From: Faecalicatena faecalis
Lineage (GTDB): Bacteria > Bacillota > Clostridia > Lachnospirales > Lachnospiraceae
NCBI RefSeq assembly: GCF_012524165.2
Contig: NZ_JABACJ020000003.1
Span: forward strand, 62,001-126,000
Direction: 5' to 3'
Length of the DNA: 64,000 nt
In this document: in pieces, positions 54,324 through 63,345 of the stretch
Layout of the letters: the number at the start of each line of letters is the position of its first letter
How positions within the stretch are numbered: position 1 is the first letter of the stretch
Program-made: the position numbers and the translations under genes
The notes under the pieces: generated by a model
The model's input: the letters and a program-made list of their open reading frames with translations, nothing else
Told to the model about the DNA's origin: nothing
Databases searched by the model: none

Positions 54324-55208
54324 ATGTGCGCCAGATTCATATATAAAAAAAATAATGATTTTGAATTCATCACTAATATCGGTCATCAGGCAAAGGACCT
54401 GTATCTGAGTTGTTTTGGACGCTGTGCCACGCCCCCTGAATATCGTTATGGTCCGGCAATACGAGCATATGACTTGATTCATGTCATTCTCCGCGGCAGG
54501 GGAACTTTACTCCTTGACCAGACAGAATACAACATCCAGGCAGGACAGGCATTCTTTATTCCGAAAGGAATCACCGCCGATTACTTTGCCGATGCCTATG
54601 ATCCCTGGGAATACGTCTGGATTGGATATGATGGTAGTATTGTAGCTCTTTTTGATAGGGAGACTGGGTTTTCTTTGGATCATCCTGTCCAACAGGTTCA
54701 TGTAAAATCCAAGGTCTTTGAAGACATGTTCAATGAAATCCTCCCCTTTACTACCTTAAGTATTTCTGATGAGTTGTACCGTACAGGCTGGTTATACCGT
54801 ATGCTTTCACTTTTTACAAATGCCGGTCCGCCCTCGTTACTCAAATCAACGGATGCATCAGACAAGCAATCCCCGGAACGAATTATTAGAACTGCTGAAA
54901 ATTATATCCGTCGAAATTACAATTCTATAACAGTTTCTGAGCTTGCAGCATCCCTACAGGTGGCTCGATCACATTTGTTCAAAGTATTTAAAAAGCATTT
55001 TGGAATTTCACCGCAGCAATATATCATGGAAATGCGTTTTAAGCATGCACTGACTCTACTGGCAGACAGCCGTCTGCCAGTGAAACAGATCGCTTTAGAC
55101 AGCGGATTTGGAGATTCACAAAATTTTTCCAAACAGTTTAAAAAACACATTGGAATAAGCCCTCATATCTATCGGAATACACAAAAAGGAGAAAAACTGC
55201 ATGAATGA
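54324..55208 (+). CDS. AraC-family regulator 1 of the alpha-galactoside locus
   Basis: A 294-residue regulator of the MsmR/RafR kind: an N-terminal cupin (LIHVILRGRGTLLLDQTEYNI, QAGQAFFIPKGI) and a C-terminal double helix-turn-helix (SLQVARSHLFKVFKKHFGISP, GFGDSQNFSKQFKKHIGISPH). I start it at 54324 with GGAGG upstream; an earlier ATG at 54303 lacks a ribosome site. It probably activates the divergent transport operon when sugar binds the cupin. Confidence 0.92.
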   Translation: MCARFIYKKNNDFEFITNIGHQAKDLYLSCFGRCATPPEYRYGPAIRAYDLIHVILRGRGTLLLDQTEYNIQAGQAFFIPKGITADYFADAYDPWEYVWIGYDGSIVALFDRETGFSLDHPVQQVHVKSKVFEDMFNEILPFTTLSISDELYRTGWLYRMLSLFTNAGPPSLLKSTDASDKQSPERIIRTAENYIRRNYNSITVSELAASLQVARSHLFKVFKKHFGISPQQYIMEMRFKHALTLLADSRLPVKQIALDSGFGDSQNFSKQFKKHIGISPHIYRNTQKGEKLHE

Positions 55209-56067
55209 TGAATTATCTTATGTTGAGTATACAGGGTACCGCTGTCTGCATGCTGATTATCACCAGAATCCTGACCTTCACCTTACACGGTGTGGTATGA
55301 GTCAATGTGCCCCCCATGAGTTCTGGGGACCTCGTTCCAGGCCAGATTACCATATGCATTTTGTATTATCCGGTTCTGGCTGTCTGGAAATTGAAGAGAA
55401 AAAATATATCATAAATGCAGGGCAGATTTTTTTGCTGCCACCAGACAAAATCGTCTATTACTACGCTAACTCTAAGACACCATGGTGTTATGCATGGGCT
55501 ACATTTCAGGGAAAAAAGGCCGCATATTACCTGAAAAAGGCCGGATTCCCCCCGGATGTACTAATCCGCAGCTGCAATATACATCCTGGTGATTTTGCTG
55601 CAGTCATTCACAAAATGTTATTGGCTAACTCTTCCTCTTATCATGATGGTCTTCTGAGGACGAGCTATTTATATGAACTTTTTTCTCTTCTTGTCTCCTC
55701 AAGCAAATTATCACTAAAATATAAACCAACACTAAAACAGCAAATTGAATATGCCGTGCAATATATGGAATATAACTATAATAGTGATATCCAGATTTCT
55801 GATATTACTAATTATCTGGGCCTGAGCCGTTCATATTTTTCCAGAGAATTTCACAAACAAATGAACTGCTCCCCGAAAGAATATCTTATGAACTATCGTA
55901 TAAATGAGGCAAAAAAACTACTTCAAAATACAGAACTTTCTATAAATGACATCGCCCAGAAAATAGGATATAAAGATACATTCTCTTTTTCCCGTATTTT
56001 TCATGATAAAACCAGTTTGAGCCCCACTCTGTTCCGTTCTCTTTACCAAACGGCAAAAAACTCCTAA
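55201..56067 (+). CDS. AraC-family regulator 2 of the alpha-galactoside locus
   Basis: A 288-residue paralogue-like regulator with the same plan: a cupin (RPDYHMHFVLSGSGCLEIEEKKY, INAGQIFLLPPDKI) and AraC helices (YLGLSRSYFSREFHKQMNCSP, IGYKDTFSFSRIFHDKTSLSP). It overlaps the end of regulator 1 by eight bases and has AAGGAG upstream, so the two are co-translated. Two linked activators of the same family may sense different sugars or form a pair. Confidence 0.92.
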   Translation: MNDELSYVEYTGYRCLHADYHQNPDLHLTRCGMSQCAPHEFWGPRSRPDYHMHFVLSGSGCLEIEEKKYIINAGQIFLLPPDKIVYYYANSKTPWCYAWATFQGKKAAYYLKKAGFPPDVLIRSCNIHPGDFAAVIHKMLLANSSSYHDGLLRTSYLYELFSLLVSSSKLSLKYKPTLKQQIEYAVQYMEYNYNSDIQISDITNYLGLSRSYFSREFHKQMNCSPKEYLMNYRINEAKKLLQNTELSINDIAQKIGYKDTFSFSRIFHDKTSLSPTLFRSLYQTAKNS

Positions 56068-56092
56068 GATTTGCATGATCTTAGGAGCTTTT
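56061..56092. terminator. Bidirectional terminator between AraC 2 and rubredoxin
   Basis: CTCCTAAGAT pairs with ATCTTAGGAG. The plus strand continues CTTTTTC and the minus strand TTTTTTGCCG, so both convergent genes are served. Confidence 0.85.
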
Positions 56093-56113
56093 TCTATGTG
56101 TTCTTTAATCCTT

Positions 56114-56275
56114 TTATTCTTCCGGTACAAATACGTCTTTCCCCAGTCCACATACCGGGCATACCCAGTCATCCGGGATGTCTTCAAATGCGGTTCCTGG
56201 TTCAATCCCACCGTCCGGGTCTCCCTCCTCAGGGTCATATACATAACCGCATGGTTCGCATACATATCTCTGCAT
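56114..56275 (-). CDS. Rubredoxin
   Basis: A 53-residue iron protein that carries single electrons in anaerobes, often toward oxygen or peroxide detoxification. The frame reads [18 protein letters not shown], then [19 protein letters not shown], then [12 protein letters not shown]. The four iron-binding cysteines are C6, C9, C39 and C42. AGGAGG lies eight bases before the ATG. It ends just before a shared terminator and has no clear operon partner. A palindrome about 50 bases upstream may regulate it. Confidence 0.95.
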   Translation of the reverse strand: MQRYVCEPCGYVYDPEEGDPDGGIEPGTAFEDIPDDWVCPVCGLGKDVFVPEE

Positions 56276-56323
56276 TTCAAAATCCTCCTGTTCTTTCCTT
56301 GGAATCTATCTTTCCCAATTCCA

Positions 56324-56353
56324 CCTGATTCATGCATTTAATGTATGAATCAG
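56324..56353. promoter_or_regulatory. Palindrome upstream of rubredoxin
   Basis: CCTGATTCAT (56324-56333) and ATGAATCAGG (56344-56353) are perfect arms around an 11-base spacer. It lies between the divergent rubredoxin and small hypothetical genes and could be an operator; no T-run follows it. Confidence 0.4.
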
Positions 56354-56402
56354 GCAGAGCCGGACAGGATAAACAAGGGAAACAGAAAAGAAATTTTCAT
56401 CA

Positions 56403-56431
56403 TTTACAACATTTGGTGAGAATGATATACT
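56403..56431 (+). promoter_or_regulatory. Promoter of the small conserved hypothetical gene
   Basis: TTTACA (56403-56408) and TATACT (56426-56431) are exactly 17 bases apart and lie 57 bases before the ATG at 56488. Confidence 0.6.
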
Positions 56432-56487
56432 TGAATCCAACACAAATTAAAATTTCCATCCAAAAGATGACAGAGAGAGGTTTTTAT

Positions 56488-56754
56488 ATGTTCCGTTTAT
56501 GGGGAAAAGAATTTAAAGACAACAGGATGCTGCGTGATACCGTGATCTGTGATGACACAGATCATACCCGCACTCATAAGATATTTCATGCTCTGGATGC
56601 AATCTGCTACGAATTTGACTTGAGCAAGCCCATCTGGCTCGATACCACGATCAATGAGTTCAAAAAGCATGCAAAGGCCAGATTTTATCAGGATAATTTC
56701 GTCGATTCCATTGATTTCGATTATCTTGAGATTCAGGTGATTGAAGAAGAATAG
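56488..56754 (+). CDS. Small conserved hypothetical protein
   Basis: An 88-residue soluble protein that I cannot assign to a known function. It begins MFRLWGKEFKDNRMLRDTVI, contains a DDTDHTRTHKIFHALDAIC stretch and an aromatic/acidic C-terminus (FDYLEIQVIEEE). GAGAGAGG precedes the ATG at 56488; an in-frame ATG at 56467 is less likely. It has its own promoter and a strong downstream hairpin, so it is a single-gene unit and likely real. Confidence 0.65.
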   Translation: MFRLWGKEFKDNRMLRDTVICDDTDHTRTHKIFHALDAICYEFDLSKPIWLDTTINEFKKHAKARFYQDNFVDSIDFDYLEIQVIEEE

Positions 56755-56812
56755 ATATTTTATTCTACCATATTACATTTGATTTTATCTATTCTGGATG
56801 AAAAAGTCATAA

Positions 56813-56860
56813 AAGAGTCCTGGAACCAGATTTTATATTGCATCTGGTTCCAGGACTCTT
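56813..56860. terminator. Long hairpin terminator between small hypothetical and ABC permease genes
   Basis: Perfect 19-base arms at 56813-56831 and 56842-56860 (AAGAGTCCTGGAACCAGAT and its complement). The minus strand continues TTTATGACTTTTTC, so it best serves the ABC permease transcript; it can serve both convergent genes. Confidence 0.75.
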
Positions 56861-56915
56861 CTGATTATCTCTGTCTTTTAAGATACTCTTTGACCTATTT
56901 CCTATCGTTTGTCTT

Positions 56916-58337
56916 TTATTCGTTATGAATTGCTGCCAGAGGGCTGAGCCTCATCGCACGCAGAGCCGGGAAATATCCTGCCGCCATTCCCACGAATACA
57001 GCAAACGCCATGGATGCCAGCACAAGCCAGGGCGGGATATAGGATATATTTCCCTCTACTCCCATAGTACCGCTGTTCTTCGTCAATATATTGATGACGA
57101 ACGACAACAGAAAGCTGAGCAGATTCCCCACAACACCACCGATAAATCCGATGAATGCTGCCTCTAATAGGAACATCTGCTTAATATTTTTAAGACCACA
57201 GCCTAAGACCTTGATAACACCAATCTCTTTTGTACGCTCGTAGATGGACATCATCATCGTATTTGCGATTCCAATTGCCGCAACGAACAGAGAGACTGCT
57301 CCGATTCCTCCGAGTACTGCCTGAATCATGGCAAACTGCTTTTTCATGCTTTCCATGTATTCTGCATTGGTAGTTACCTGGAATCCCATATTCCTGATCG
57401 TAGTGGATAGAGCATCTACATCATCCATATCCTCTGCCTGTACATTTGCGGAGGTATAGACAAAGTCTTTATATGGTTTTCCTGATTTAGTGCTTGGCTG
57501 CCCAGGAATCACTCTACCCCGGAATTCCTTCTTAAGCAGATCTTTGAGCTTATCCAGATCACAGTATACATAGTAGAAATTGGCATTGTAGCTGTCAATG
57601 TCACCCTCTACCACACCACTGGCTTTTACCACATATTTCTTCGGCGGTTTATTAGAGGTCTGGGTTCCTCCGGCCTCACTGCCGCCTTCTGATCCGCCCA
57701 TCCCCATGCTCTTATTCTGACTCTGGTAATACCCGTCCTGATCCAGAATCAGGAACATTTGATCCTTTGAAAGGTCGATATCCGGCAGTTGCCCGGTTTC
57801 CCAATATCCCTTCCCGGTGGATTTCTCACTGAACGATGTCAGAACACCATTACCGAATACAAGCTCCATATTCGCACTTTTCGGGTCCGGCAGCCTTCCG
57901 CCTGCTGCAAGCTGGATTTTCTGCGCTTTCAATGCTTCCTGGGACATACCACGCAGCTGGATGTAACCCATGTATTTTCCTTTCAATGCAATTGCACTGA
58001 CATCCAGAATCGGATCGGCCTGTTTCACATGCGCAAGCTGCTTTAGTTCTTTAATTACATCATCTGTAATATATTTATTCGCTTCCTCCTGGTCGGAACT
58101 GCCGCCAAAAGAAACATACATGCTGCCGCCTTCCTGTTTCCCAGTAACCGTCAGGTTCGTCATTCCTCCTGACTGCTCCACCTCGCGATACATCTGCTCC
58201 TGCATTCCAAGCCCCAATGAAATCATGACTACGATAGATGCCGTACCGATTACAACTCCCAGGATTGTAAGAAAGGTCCTCAGCTTTCTCCGCTTGAGGT
58301 TGCCGCTACTCATCCTCAGTAAATCGATCCACCTCAT
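56916..58337 (-). CDS. MacB/FtsX-type ABC transporter permease
   Basis: A 473-residue permease with one N-terminal helix (LRTFLTILGVVIGTASIVVMISLG), a large extracellular MacB-like domain and three C-terminal helices (GGIGAVSLFVAAIGIANTMMM, FIGGVVGNLLSFLLSFVIN, LVLASMAFAVFVGMAAGYFPA). MSIYERTKEIGVIKVLGC is a family hallmark. It overlaps the end of the surface-protein gene. Such systems move peptides or lipoproteins or transmit a mechanical signal; the substrate is unknown. Confidence 0.92.
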   Translation of the reverse strand: MRWIDLLRMSSGNLKRRKLRTFLTILGVVIGTASIVVMISLGLGMQEQMYREVEQSGGMTNLTVTGKQEGGSMYVSFGGSSDQEEANKYITDDVIKELKQLAHVKQADPILDVSAIALKGKYMGYIQLRGMSQEALKAQKIQLAAGGRLPDPKSANMELVFGNGVLTSFSEKSTGKGYWETGQLPDIDLSKDQMFLILDQDGYYQSQNKSMGMGGSEGGSEAGGTQTSNKPPKKYVVKASGVVEGDIDSYNANFYYVYCDLDKLKDLLKKEFRGRVIPGQPSTKSGKPYKDFVYTSANVQAEDMDDVDALSTTIRNMGFQVTTNAEYMESMKKQFAMIQAVLGGIGAVSLFVAAIGIANTMMMSIYERTKEIGVIKVLGCGLKNIKQMFLLEAAFIGFIGGVVGNLLSFLLSFVINILTKNSGTMGVEGNISYIPPWLVLASMAFAVFVGMAAGYFPALRAMRLSPLAAIHNE

Positions 58338-59835
58338 CCACCAAGTCCTCCTCTTCTACAGACTCTTTCTTTTTCTTTCTCTTCTTGAGTAACACAATCA
58401 GAATGATCACCGCAATGATTGCAGCAACGGCTCCAATCACAACCGGAATCACCGGGAACGGCTTCTCAACAGGAACATCTGTCATCTGAGTCATATCCAT
58501 CGGCGGTGCCTCTGGAACGACCTCCAGAGTAAACTCTTGTTCTACTGTAGATACTTTTCCTGAATCATCCTCATAAGTCACGACCATCTTGCACTTCTCA
58601 CCAGACATCATTTCTTTGGTCGCTGTAACAATTCCATCAATAGAACCAGTTGCACCGGAATCGACATTTCCTACAAAGACATCTTTTCCTTCGATTCCAT
58701 CTCCCTGGAATTTAGCCTTTACGTTGTATAATTTAATACGCCCTGTATTATAAAGACTGCATGTGATGTTGGCCTCTTCTCCCACTGCCACTGACTCAGG
58801 GGCAATCTCCAGTTCACTGAATTCGAATCGTGCTGCCTGTTTGACCGGGATTGCAAGGCTGGATGAACTTTCATATTGTGTTGCCTTATTGTCCTCATAT
58901 TTCATCGTCATGGCGATACTGTAAGGCTTCTGCACCAGGTCTGCTCTGGCATTCATCTGGATGGAGATATCCTGTGTCCCGCCTGCTGGAATACTGTCCA
59001 GGAAAATGGAACTGGACCCAGATGAAGGCAGGAAAGCCGGTGCTTCTGCAGCAGCCTCTGTGCCGGAGGATGGTGCCTGCAGATCGAACAGCATGTTGGA
59101 GACTGCTGTCCGCCCAGAGGTATTCTTTAAATGGATAATCAGTTTAAAGTCACTTCCCGCATTGACTGCCCCAGGTTCTGTATTAAACCCGGTAACGATT
59201 ACTCTCGGAACCGGATTGTTACCAGATTCACTTCCACCGCCGCCGGTCACGATTGGATCATTGTTGGCAATCCCTCCGTCCATCGGCACCGTTGTATCAT
59301 CTGTCGGATTCTCTTTGTTTGGTTCTTCCGGCTTCGGCTCCTCTGGTTTTGGTTTCTCTTCCTTCGGCTTCTCTTTTGTCTTTACAAAAACATATTTATT
59401 TGTCTCGAATTGATTCTGGTTTCCGTCATCGCAGGTAATCTTGAAAAACAGACGTACCGTATTATTCCCTACATCCTGACGTACCTTTAGATTCTCCCAC
59501 TTTGCCTCTCCGCTCTGGCCTGTCGGGATATCTCCTACGGTATATTCATTGGTCATATTCTCAATTTCAAAAGGCCACTCAGATGCGTCACTCAATACAG
59601 GAATAATCTTCACATTCTTTGCATCTGCTTTTCCTGTATTCTCCAGCTTAATAGTCAGATTTTGTTCCTGATCCTCCGCCTGATATGTAGGTGCATCCTG
59701 TCCCTCTGCTATGGAAATCTTGATATCGGGTATAGGTGCCACCGTATCCTCTGCCCGCACACCTGACGGCAGTACAAAGGCCGCCGTTAATGCAAGGCTC
59801 ATTGCAATCGCTGCTATTTTCTTAAATGGTCTCAT
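58306..59835 (-). CDS. Membrane-anchored surface protein with Ig-like/CARDB-type repeats
   Basis: A 509-residue exported protein. Signal peptide at 1-28 (KKIAAIAMSLALTAAFVLPS..RA), two or three beta-sandwich segments (NLTIKLENTGKADAKNVKI; DFKLIIHLKNTSGRTAVSNM; EANITCSLYNTGRIKLYNVK) resembling CARDB or S-layer-like domains, a Lys/Glu/Pro hinge at about 155-180, and a C-terminal helix (VIPVVIGAVAAIIAVIILIV) before a basic and acidic tail. It lies between ATPase and permease and overlaps both, so it is probably part of the complex, in the place taken by an adaptor in MacAB systems. Confidence 0.82.
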   Translation of the reverse strand: MRPFKKIAAIAMSLALTAAFVLPSGVRAEDTVAPIPDIKISIAEGQDAPTYQAEDQEQNLTIKLENTGKADAKNVKIIPVLSDASEWPFEIENMTNEYTVGDIPTGQSGEAKWENLKVRQDVGNNTVRLFFKITCDDGNQNQFETNKYVFVKTKEKPKEEKPKPEEPKPEEPNKENPTDDTTVPMDGGIANNDPIVTGGGGSESGNNPVPRVIVTGFNTEPGAVNAGSDFKLIIHLKNTSGRTAVSNMLFDLQAPSSGTEAAAEAPAFLPSSGSSSIFLDSIPAGGTQDISIQMNARADLVQKPYSIAMTMKYEDNKATQYESSSSLAIPVKQAARFEFSELEIAPESVAVGEEANITCSLYNTGRIKLYNVKAKFQGDGIEGKDVFVGNVDSGATGSIDGIVTATKEMMSGEKCKMVVTYEDDSGKVSTVEQEFTLEVVPEAPPMDMTQMTDVPVEKPFPVIPVVIGAVAAIIAVIILIVLLKKRKKKKESVEEEDLVDEVDRFTEDE

Positions 59836-60544
59836 GTTCCTTTTCCTCCCTCTTTTCACGGTTATCTTCTATCTTCACAATCTTTCCATCGATGATATGG
59901 AAAATCCTGTCGGCATAGGTTGCCAGATGGTCATCATGTGTGACCATTACAAGTGTCTTCTTCTGTTCCTTCACCACCTGCTGCATCAGGTGCATGACTT
60001 CCTCGGAAGTGTGGGAGTCTAAGTTCCCTGTAGGTTCATCCGCAAAGATGATCCTGGGGTCTACTACCAGCGCTCTCGCTACCCCGACTCTCTGCTGCTG
60101 TCCGCCTGACATCTGATTTGGAAGATGCTTTTTGTGCTTCCGCAGATTCACCAGATCCAACATCTTGTCTGCCTTTTTCAGTCGTATGCTTCTTGGTTCG
60201 CCGCGGAAACTAAGCGGCAATGCTACATTCTCCAGAGCATTCATCGTGCCGATCAGATTGAATGACTGAAAAATAAATCCGATATTCTCTCTTCGAAATT
60301 TGACCAGTCCATCCTCATTCAGCTGCTCCATATGCTGTCCGTTTATGACCACCTCGCCCTTTGTCGGCTTCTCGAGACCTGCAAGCATATTCAGCAGTGT
60401 GGATTTACCAGAACCAGATGTTCCGACAATTGCACAAAACTCTCCTTCATATATCTCAAAGTCTACGCCATTCAAGGCACGTACTACGGAATCACCTACA
60501 CGGTACAGCTTATACAAGTTCTTTACCTCTATAACCTTATTCAC
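59822..60544 (-). CDS. ABC transporter ATPase, MacB/LolD type
   Basis: A 240-residue ATPase with Walker A GTSGSGKST (41-49), signature MSGGQQQRVGVARAL and Walker B RIIFADEPTGNLDSHTS. It heads a three-gene unit with the surface protein and the permease, and its stop overlaps the next start by 14 bases. AAGGAGG precedes the ATG. Confidence 0.94.
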   Translation of the reverse strand: MNKVIEVKNLYKLYRVGDSVVRALNGVDFEIYEGEFCAIVGTSGSGKSTLLNMLAGLEKPTKGEVVINGQHMEQLNEDGLVKFRRENIGFIFQSFNLIGTMNALENVALPLSFRGEPRSIRLKKADKMLDLVNLRKHKKHLPNQMSGGQQQRVGVARALVVDPRIIFADEPTGNLDSHTSEEVMHLMQQVVKEQKKTLVMVTHDDHLATYADRIFHIIDGKIVKIEDNREKREEKEHETI

Positions 60545-60740
60545 GGTGTTCCTCCTTCATTTTACTCTATTTTACCATAATACCGATGGAATCAGAATAT
60601 TTCCCTATACAAATTATTAATATTTTATTAAATTTTACATTCAATTTTTCCGCCTCTGTTTTCTGCTTGGCATTCATGATATAATATCTCTCTGTTGTGG
60701 CATATCAAAAGACTAAGAAGAAATAATTAAGGATAAAATA

Positions 60741-60773
60741 AAGAGGCAAAGTCCGAACATGGCTTTGCCTCTT
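60741..60773 (-). terminator. Terminator after the acid sugar kinase gene
   Basis: AAGAGGCAAAG pairs with CTTTGCCTCTT, and the minus strand continues TATTTTATCC. It separates the kinase gene from the ABC unit. Confidence 0.75.
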
Positions 60774-60792
60774 AGATACTAATTCCATTCAT

Positions 60793-62211
60793 TTAAGAAA
60801 GTATTTCTACCACTTTTTTAAGATCATTTATGTCCCCAACATTTCCAGGAAATATGACATAGGGTATATTGGGAAATCTGCTTTCATCCCCTAATTTCCA
60901 TACTGGTATTCCCGGAAGTATCTGCCCCAATACATGAGCTTTTTTCACTGCCAGCGCTTTTGTCCCTATATCACTGGAAGTAATCCCGCCTTTTGCTATC
61001 ACAAACGCTGGTTTTACATTCAGATTGCCCACTAAAGACTGCACAGCGTGCGAAATCCTGACTGAAAGTATCAGCTCATCCTCCTTCTTACCGGTATCGG
61101 CAGTTATCAGCCTGCGGCTTGTATAACAGCAAACAGTCTTTCCTACTCTTAAATAGTTCTCTTCCTCTGCCAAACATCTATCAATCTCAGCTTGAAAAGC
61201 ATCTTCATCCTTTACAAGGCCGACATCCAATTCTATCGATTCGACCCACTTTAATTTCTTTAACTGCTCCATCTGCTTGGTTGTTTTATTTGTATGAGAA
61301 CCTACCACAATCATTCCGCCGTTTGGAATATCTTCCACAAGCATCTCCTGACGCTTTAAAAGAGGCTGATCCTCCACACCTCCCATCACCTTTACAATAG
61401 AGGCTGCTGCACGAAGCAGGAATTTCTTTCCTCTTGCCATTGCACGGTATAAAGCAACACAGAATACTTTGAGGTCTGCATAATCGACCGCATTCACTAC
61501 TACCTTATGAAAATCCTCCACTTCCATAAGCTGATCTTCTATCTTTTGAATATTCATATCATGAATATCGTGCAGAGAAATGCAGGTCACGGTATCCTTC
61601 TTATATTTTCCTGCCGTCTTTTCTTCCACATAGTCTGGCATAGATGCAGCATGGTAGCCAAATGTTTTATCTTCGGCAAATTCCGTTTCATTGACAGGGA
61701 TCAGTGTCTCTCCATATTTTACGTAATGGACATCTTCTAACGTGAATCTTCCTCCTTCTTTAAAAAAAGGACACAAAATTTCTCCGTCCAGCTTCACGCC
61801 GGAATAAATCTCGCAGCATTCTCTCAATACCTCGGTCTCTAATGGAAAATGCCCTCGCAAAGTGCTGTCACTGCGGCTGATAAAAATATAATCTGTCCTG
61901 TGTTCTTTCGCCACTTCTGCTACATTTTTTCCAATTTCCCGATGCACTGCTTCCGTCTGCCGTGCGGTCAGCCCCCTGGAATTTGTCAAAATATAAAATA
62001 GTCTGTTCTCTTCTTTGAATCCCTGCCTGATACTCTCCTTCTCCCAACTGGTATAAACAGAAACATCATGCACGGTCTGGACTCCTGTCGGATCATCATC
62101 CAATACCACCAGCTTTTTACGATTCTTTGCTATCTCTTCCTTTAAGATCCGGTCGATCCACTCCTCATGAATGACTTTATAGGAATGTAATACATCTGCC
62201 CGTATACTCAT
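60793..62211 (-). CDS. Four-carbon acid sugar kinase family protein (DUF1537/OtnK-like)
   Basis: A 472-residue protein with the family N-terminal LDDDPTGVQTVHDV (37-50), YILTNSRGLTA and SRSDSTLRGHFPLE, and the C-terminal nucleotide part FVIAKGGITSSDIGTKAL. Characterised members phosphorylate D-threonate, L-erythronate or 3-oxo-tetronate at C4. The usual partners (a PdxA2-like dehydrogenase, an aldolase) are absent. Here it follows an M24-family protein and a GH30 glycosidase, so its acid-sugar substrate may come from a glycoside; that is inference. Confidence 0.88.
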   Translation of the reverse strand: MSIRADVLHSYKVIHEEWIDRILKEEIAKNRKKLVVLDDDPTGVQTVHDVSVYTSWEKESIRQGFKEENRLFYILTNSRGLTARQTEAVHREIGKNVAEVAKEHRTDYIFISRSDSTLRGHFPLETEVLRECCEIYSGVKLDGEILCPFFKEGGRFTLEDVHYVKYGETLIPVNETEFAEDKTFGYHAASMPDYVEEKTAGKYKKDTVTCISLHDIHDMNIQKIEDQLMEVEDFHKVVVNAVDYADLKVFCVALYRAMARGKKFLLRAAASIVKVMGGVEDQPLLKRQEMLVEDIPNGGMIVVGSHTNKTTKQMEQLKKLKWVESIELDVGLVKDEDAFQAEIDRCLAEEENYLRVGKTVCCYTSRRLITADTGKKEDELILSVRISHAVQSLVGNLNVKPAFVIAKGGITSSDIGTKALAVKKAHVLGQILPGIPVWKLGDESRFPNIPYVIFPGNVGDINDLKKVVEILS

Positions 62212-62253
62212 GTATTCTCCCCCACTCTCTGTCCGTATTATTGCATAGGGTAC

Positions 62254-63321
62254 TTACTGTACATATAAGACATCGGGGCGTATCAAGCCCCCGATTTCTA
62301 TCGTCGGCCAGTCCTCAGAACACGATGTCAGAATCTCTATTTTGCCTCCGGGTGCTGTCAATACGGTATCTTCACATTTTGCTCCTGGTATGCTCGGATT
62401 CCATGCATATGCCTGCGCTTCTTCAATCACAAGCTTCGTTGTACTGTCAGCACGATATTCACGGGCTGCATACCCTGTCATCCCGCCCTGATGATGGTTT
62501 TTCCATTCCCCTTCATATCCGATGCTGCTATAGGCATCACATATGCTGCTAAATACCATTCCAAGGGTGTGCCCTGCTTTTGTCGCCTCAAAGGCCACCC
62601 GTTCTACTTCCAATAATTTCTTATAGTCTCCTGCGAACCCGGCCTCAAATCCCACAAGCCTGGTAGCCGACACTACCAATCCGCCTTTTCGTGCACAGAT
62701 CGATGCAATAAAGCCCTTCTCTGCTTTCTTCTTTGTCGGCACATAATGTCTGACATAGCTGCTTCTGTCATCTGCTGCGATCAACAACGTAATAGGCTCT
62801 ATTCCAACACTCCATAATTCTGCTGAAATCAAACCGGCGATCTCCATTTCAGACATTCCCCGTCTGACCTTTTTGCATGCTTTTTCCAGCGCTCTTGCTG
62901 ACATGATTCCGAGCTTTCTAAAACGTCTGACTTCATCTGGCATGAAATGAGTACGTGCCTTTTTGAACCAGTCTTCCATTACAAAATCATCGGTCAACAC
63001 ACCGAATTGTCTTTCCAGATTCTGAACGATCTGACCATCATGCCACCACTTTGTCGGGAGTAATCTGACCGTTTCCTCTGGAATCTCCTCTGCTATCAGC
63101 CGTGGGGTTTCTATATTATTCGCCGCCAGATAGATGTCATCCTTTGTCACAAGCAGCATACCACAGGCATTTTCACCGGCAAGACCAATAAATCCTCTTC
63201 CCCCGGCAGCAAGCCAGGAGAAATTCGCCTGCCTTTTGATGACTACACCGTCCAGATCATTTTCCGTTAACATCTTTTGGATTTTCTGAACCTTTGCATT
63301 ACACTCTTCTTTTCTAGTCAT
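62254..63321 (-). CDS. M24 (Xaa-Pro peptidase/creatinase) family protein with degenerate metal site
   Basis: A 355-residue protein with the creatinase N-domain and the 'pita-bread' catalytic fold. In active metallopeptidases five residues (Asp, Asp, His, Glu, Glu) bind two metals. Here the first Asp region reads ASICARKGG (206-214), the second falls at VSATR (S218), the first Glu is N308 (WNPSIPG) and only the last Glu (E317 in CEDTV) and H277 or so remain. Such changes are known in metal-free creatinase-like members. The ATG at 63321 has GGGAGG upstream. It lies between GH30 and the acid sugar kinase. Confidence 0.8.
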   Translation of the reverse strand: MTRKEECNAKVQKIQKMLTENDLDGVVIKRQANFSWLAAGGRGFIGLAGENACGMLLVTKDDIYLAANNIETPRLIAEEIPEETVRLLPTKWWHDGQIVQNLERQFGVLTDDFVMEDWFKKARTHFMPDEVRRFRKLGIMSARALEKACKKVRRGMSEMEIAGLISAELWSVGIEPITLLIAADDRSSYVRHYVPTKKKAEKGFIASICARKGGLVVSATRLVGFEAGFAGDYKKLLEVERVAFEATKAGHTLGMVFSSICDAYSSIGYEGEWKNHHQGGMTGYAAREYRADSTTKLVIEEAQAYAWNPSIPGAKCEDTVLTAPGGKIEILTSCSEDWPTIEIGGLIRPDVLYVQ

Positions 63322-63345
63322 TCCCTCTGCCTCCCACATATAAAT

